A DNA stretch of 64,000 nt from DATFVA01 sp963774455 (GTDB lineage Bacteria > Bacteroidota > Ignavibacteria > Ignavibacteriales > Ignavibacteriaceae): contig CAVZFD010000005.1 of assembly GCA_963774455.1 (NCBI GenBank), positions 248,001 through 312,000 of the forward strand, written 5' to 3'. Below, piece after piece: positions 63,228 to 64,000 of this stretch. The position numbers and the translations under genes were made by a program. Every line of letters begins with the position of its first letter. Position 1 is the first letter of the stretch. The notes below the pieces were generated by a model that was not told where the DNA came from, made no database searches, and worked only from the letters and a program-made list of their open reading frames with translations.

Positions 63228-64000
63228 ATGAAAAAAAACGCATATATACTTTTGCTTATTGTTGCTTCAGTGTTACTTTTCCAATCCTGCTCAAAAGAAG
63301 TAAAAATAAAAGAAAAGTTTTCTACTGAACCTCTCAAACCAAAGCCTGGGGAAGAGATAACGGTTATTTATAATCCTGATAGCACAGGTCTGCGGGATGC
63401 ATCTCAGGTCAGTCTCATTGCATATTTATACAGTACTGACCTTGATCAGACGAGGCAGGTGGAAATGCAGAAAACCAATGAGGGATGGGAAGGTAAAATA
63501 TCCTCTTCTGATTCCACCAAAGGCATCCTTATTAAATTTAAAAATGGCGATGACATTGACAATAACCGGAAACAGGGATTTCTGATTCATCTCTACGATG
63601 AAAAGGGAAAAATTCTGCCCGGAAGTAATGCCGGTTATGCCTCAGCGATCTATACGTGGGGAAGCTACTACCTGGATATGGACAGGAATTTTGATTCCTC
63701 GCTGTATTATTTCAAAAAGGATTTTGAAACGAACCCGGATATTAAAAATGATTATATGGGTCCGTATTTGGGCGTTGAAACCAAGCTCAACAAAGACAAT
63801 GCTTCTTCAATTATTATAAGAGAATTAGCGGGGTTATATTCTCACGCTGATAATGAAAAAGATTATACTGTTCTTGCGGAGTGGTATGATAAAGCGGATA
63901 TGCCTAACCGTGCAGATACATATAAAAAGATACTGGAAGACAAGTACCCTAAGAGCAAGTTTGTCCAGCAAGAGAAATATGAAGCATTTTCTAATGAACC
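63228..64000 (+). CDS. Lipoprotein, 3' truncated by window, function unclear
   Basis: The frame starts with ATG 63228 and is open to the right edge, 257 codons seen. Lipobox FQSC (Cys21) after a short hydrophobic signal. A beta-rich region (GEEITVIYNPDSTGL; IAYLYSTDLDQ) is followed by helical pairs that look like TPR units (SSLYYFKKDFETNPD; YTVLAEWYDKADMPNRADTYKKIL). Some Bacteroidota lipoproteins of this layout continue into a thioredoxin-like (TlpA) domain, but that part would lie outside the window, so I leave it unassigned. Confidence 0.7.
   Translation, partial: MKKNAYILLLIVASVLLFQSCSKEVKIKEKFSTEPLKPKPGEEITVIYNPDSTGLRDASQVSLIAYLYSTDLDQTRQVEMQKTNEGWEGKISSSDSTKGILIKFKNGDDIDNNRKQGFLIHLYDEKGKILPGSNAGYASAIYTWGSYYLDMDRNFDSSLYYFKKDFETNPDIKNDYMGPYLGVETKLNKDNASSIIIRELAGLYSHADNEKDYTVLAEWYDKADMPNRADTYKKILEDKYPKSKFVQQEKYEAFSNE

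Overview
The window looks like a chromosomal segment of an Ignavibacteria/Bacteroidota-type Gram-negative bacterium, probably from an environmental or metagenomic genome. Four things point that way. Two secreted proteins end in type IX secretion (T9SS type A) sorting domains with the NYPNPFNP motif. There are many SPII lipoproteins and DUF4783/DUF2231-type membrane or secreted proteins. Promoter-like boxes fit the Bacteroidota consensus TAnnTTTG. A tiny COX24/AURKAIP1-type (bS22/mS38-like) basic protein is present. Composition is about 40 percent GC and genes are tightly packed. The assignment is inference; no 16S rRNA gene is present.

Layout. 1-4.8 kb: the end of a DUF4010 membrane protein, a small minus-strand pair (49-aa lmo0937-type membrane protein plus coiled-coil lipoprotein), truA broken by a one-base frameshift, two membrane proteins and a T9SS cargo. 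4.8-10.7 kb: pepF, an IMPDH/GMP-reductase-type enzyme, a secreted S9 peptidase and a small membrane protein. 11-15 kb: an HU/IHF gene, a zinc-ribbon/TPR protein, the bS22-like mini gene, tRNA-Thr(CGT) and an S9A prolyl oligopeptidase lipoprotein.

15.2-31.6 kb is a complete, uninterrupted dcw cluster: mraZ-rsmH-ftsL-ftsI-murE-murF-mraY-murD-ftsW-murG-(PH-like membrane protein)-murC-ftsQ-ftsA-ftsZ. Most junctions overlap or are spaced by a few bases. It is headed by three TGGGG-type repeats at exact 10-bp spacing, which fit a MraZ operator. The genes would supply lipid II (MurE with the DNPR signature for meso-DAP, MurF, MurD, MurC, MraY, MurG), septal synthesis (FtsW, FtsI) and the Z-ring (FtsA, FtsZ).

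31.7-45 kb: a CPXCG protein, a DnaE2-like polymerase lacking its PHP and catalytic palm regions, yajQ, a YwqK-type repeat lipoprotein, tRNA-Pro(CGG), about 900 bases of decayed sequence, a 1386-aa multidomain T9SS protein, and a pyrR-pyrB-pyrC operon preceded by a probable PyrR attenuator. 45-64 kb: DUF4783 protein with a very large histidine kinase, an AddA-type helicase-nuclease, a split-barrel protein, an amidase lipoprotein, a SpmA-SpmB-type fusion, a D-2-hydroxyacid dehydrogenase, alanine dehydrogenase, a CoA-transferase, a PPP phosphatase, a GNAT acetyltransferase, PAP2, AMP nucleosidase and the start of a lipoprotein.

Non-coding DNA carries several short repeat types: two arrays of 11-bp tandem repeats, polypurine tracts sharing an identical 18-mer, GATTGCTTCGC/AATGAC elements, a CATTCTGAA/TTTCAGAAT element, CTGCC/GGCAG palindromes and a probable IS-end scar. 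No CRISPR array, prophage or intact insertion sequence was seen. The best leads are the truncated DnaE2-like gene, the PH-like protein inside the dcw cluster, the pyr leader and the 11-bp arrays.
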